From Halobacteriales archaeon (GTDB lineage: Archaea > Thermoplasmatota > SW-10-69-26 > JACQPN01 > JAIVGT01): 6,202 nt of DNA. The position numbers and the translations under genes were made by a program. The stretch is from NCBI GenBank assembly GCA_020201485.1, contig JAIVGT010000252.1, positions 1 to 6,202 on the forward strand. Reading direction: 5' to 3'. Positions within the stretch are counted from its first letter, which is position 1. Every line of letters begins with the position of its first letter. A model generated the notes under the pieces. That model saw only the letters and a program-made list of their open reading frames with translations, was not told the origin of the DNA and searched no databases. This document shows positions 5,880 through 6,202 of the stretch, one piece after another.

Positions 5880-6026
5880 CTAGGCGACCGCGTTCGGGGC
5901 GAAGCAGGACTCGCAGACGAACCGGCTGGCACCGCGCGCCGGAGGCAAGAGGTACCACACGCCGCTGACCGGCTTCTCCCCGCGGCACACCGCGCACACG
6001 CGCCGGGCCTGGACGAGCTCCTGCAC
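5880..6026 (-). CDS. Tiny CxxC/CxxC zinc-binding protein, about 48 aa
   Basis: A very small protein dominated by a zinc-ribbon-like knuckle pair: C-A-V-C in the segment ARRVCAVCRGEKPVSG and C-E-S-C in SRFVCESCFAPN, about 22 residues apart. Such four-cysteine sets normally hold one structural zinc. Similar short ribbons in archaea act as nucleic-acid or protein adaptors, but this one is not recognised and no function is claimed. GTG 6026 is chosen because a strong AT-rich element (6060-6069) lies about 38 bases upstream and would otherwise sit inside the gene. In-frame ATGs at 6101 and 6116 would add 25 or 30 residues without recognisable character. It is followed by the CBU_0592-like gene on the same strand and is divergent from pdxT. 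Confidence 0.6.
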   Translation of the reverse strand: MQELVQARRVCAVCRGEKPVSGVWYLLPPARGASRFVCESCFAPNAVA

Positions 6027-6059
6027 GACCGCACCCCCGCGAAGGAAGGCGCCGGGCTC

Positions 6060-6069
6060 CAAATATCTT
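6060..6069 (-). promoter_or_regulatory. AT-rich TATA-like island between the zinc-protein gene and pdxT
   Basis: CAAATATCTT is the second clear AT island in the window. On the minus strand it reads AAGATATTTG, about 38 bases before GTG 6026, consistent with a promoter giving a short leader. On the plus strand it would give pdxT a leader of about 60 bases, so it could also serve that gene. Confidence 0.5.
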
Positions 6070-6095
6070 GTCCCCGATGCTTTGCCGGTCCCTAC

Positions 6096-6105
6096 GCGCA
6101 TGCGC
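6096..6105. promoter_or_regulatory. GCGCATGCGC palindrome upstream of pdxT (candidate operator)
   Basis: A perfect 10-base palindrome, 50 bases before the pdxT start. It consists of two overlapping copies of the hexamer clustered upstream of pdxS. Shared placement before both subunit genes suggests a common regulator; this is inference. In such GC-rich DNA a short palindrome could be chance. Confidence 0.35.
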
Positions 6106-6123
6106 TCACGTGCCATGGCGCAA

Positions 6124-6132
6124 CCGTTTTGG
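6124..6132 (+). promoter_or_regulatory. Possible weak TATA-like element of pdxT
   Basis: CCGTTTTGG is centred about 27 bases before GTG 6155, the same spacing as the TATA box of pdxS. It is the only T-run near the start. The AT island at 6060-6069 is the alternative. Confidence 0.3.
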
Positions 6133-6154
6133 CCGCGGCGCGTGTGCGCTTCCT

Positions 6155-6202
6155 GTGGAGCTGCGGCTCGGCGTGGTCGGTGTGCAGGGCGCGGTGCAGG
6201 AG
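6155..6202 (+). CDS. pdxT: Pyridoxal 5'-phosphate synthase, glutaminase subunit PdxT, first 16 residues (3'-truncated)
   Basis: The final 48 bases read in one frame as a GTG start followed by ELRLGVVGVQGAVQE, up to the window edge. This is the conserved N-terminal beta-strand and oxyanion-loop region of PdxT, the class I glutamine amidotransferase that hydrolyses glutamine and channels ammonia to PdxS. The family pattern is hydrophobic-G-V/I-hydrophobic-x-x-Q-G-x-V-x-E-H, and the QGAV-E core is present. No in-frame stop separates the GTG from upstream bases as far back as 6113, but the upstream translation has no family character. The catalytic Cys and His-Glu lie outside the window. The presence of pdxS in the same window supports the call strongly despite the short length. 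Confidence 0.82.
   Translation, partial: MELRLGVVGVQGAVQE

Overview
This is a very GC-rich, gene-dense chromosomal window, most likely from an archaeon. Four things point there. First, the isoleucyl-tRNA synthetase tail looks like the archaeal/eukaryotic-like type. Second, PdxS carries about 37 extra residues relative to my recollection of the Bacillus protein, as in some archaeal PdxS. Third, there is a secreted protein built of CARDB repeats. Fourth, Shine-Dalgarno sequences are nearly absent, while AT-richer TATA-like elements sit about 25-28 bases before most start codons, which suggests leaderless transcripts. A high-GC Thermoplasmatota-like or other euryarchaeal lineage is a guess; the sequence does not settle it.

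Layout. Bases 1-548 (+) hold the 3' end of ileS. A hairpin at 552-588 separates it from 633-2396 (+), a secreted protein of five CARDB repeats with a C-terminal anchor or sorting-like tail. It overlaps tail-to-tail by 12 bases with a small MazG-like NTP pyrophosphohydrolase at 2385-2675 (-). The 190-base divergent spacer after that holds a clear TATA box and several ATGCGC/GCGCAT elements. It drives pdxS (2866-3885, +), followed after one base by a four-helix membrane protein (3887-4279, +). Next are an unrecognised secreted six-cysteine protein (4328-5092, +) and a zinc-dependent nucleoside/base deaminase (5130-5597, +). The deaminase overlaps tail-to-tail by 14 bases with a small CBU_0592-like membrane protein (5584-5850, -), which is preceded on the same strand by a tiny CxxC/CxxC zinc-binding protein (5880-6026, -). 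The last 48 bases (6155-6202, +) are the start of pdxT, the glutaminase partner of PdxS.

Functional theme. PdxS and PdxT form the DXP-independent PLP synthase, which makes pyridoxal 5'-phosphate from ribose 5-phosphate, glyceraldehyde 3-phosphate and glutamine-derived ammonia. Here the two genes are not adjacent but lie about 2.3 kb apart with unrelated genes between them. Both upstream regions carry ATGCGC/GCGCAT dyads. The MazG-like enzyme and the deaminase are nucleotide-metabolism or housekeeping functions; the two secreted proteins are envelope functions. I see no mobile element, CRISPR array, tRNA or rRNA, and no gene-free stretch longer than 300 bases.
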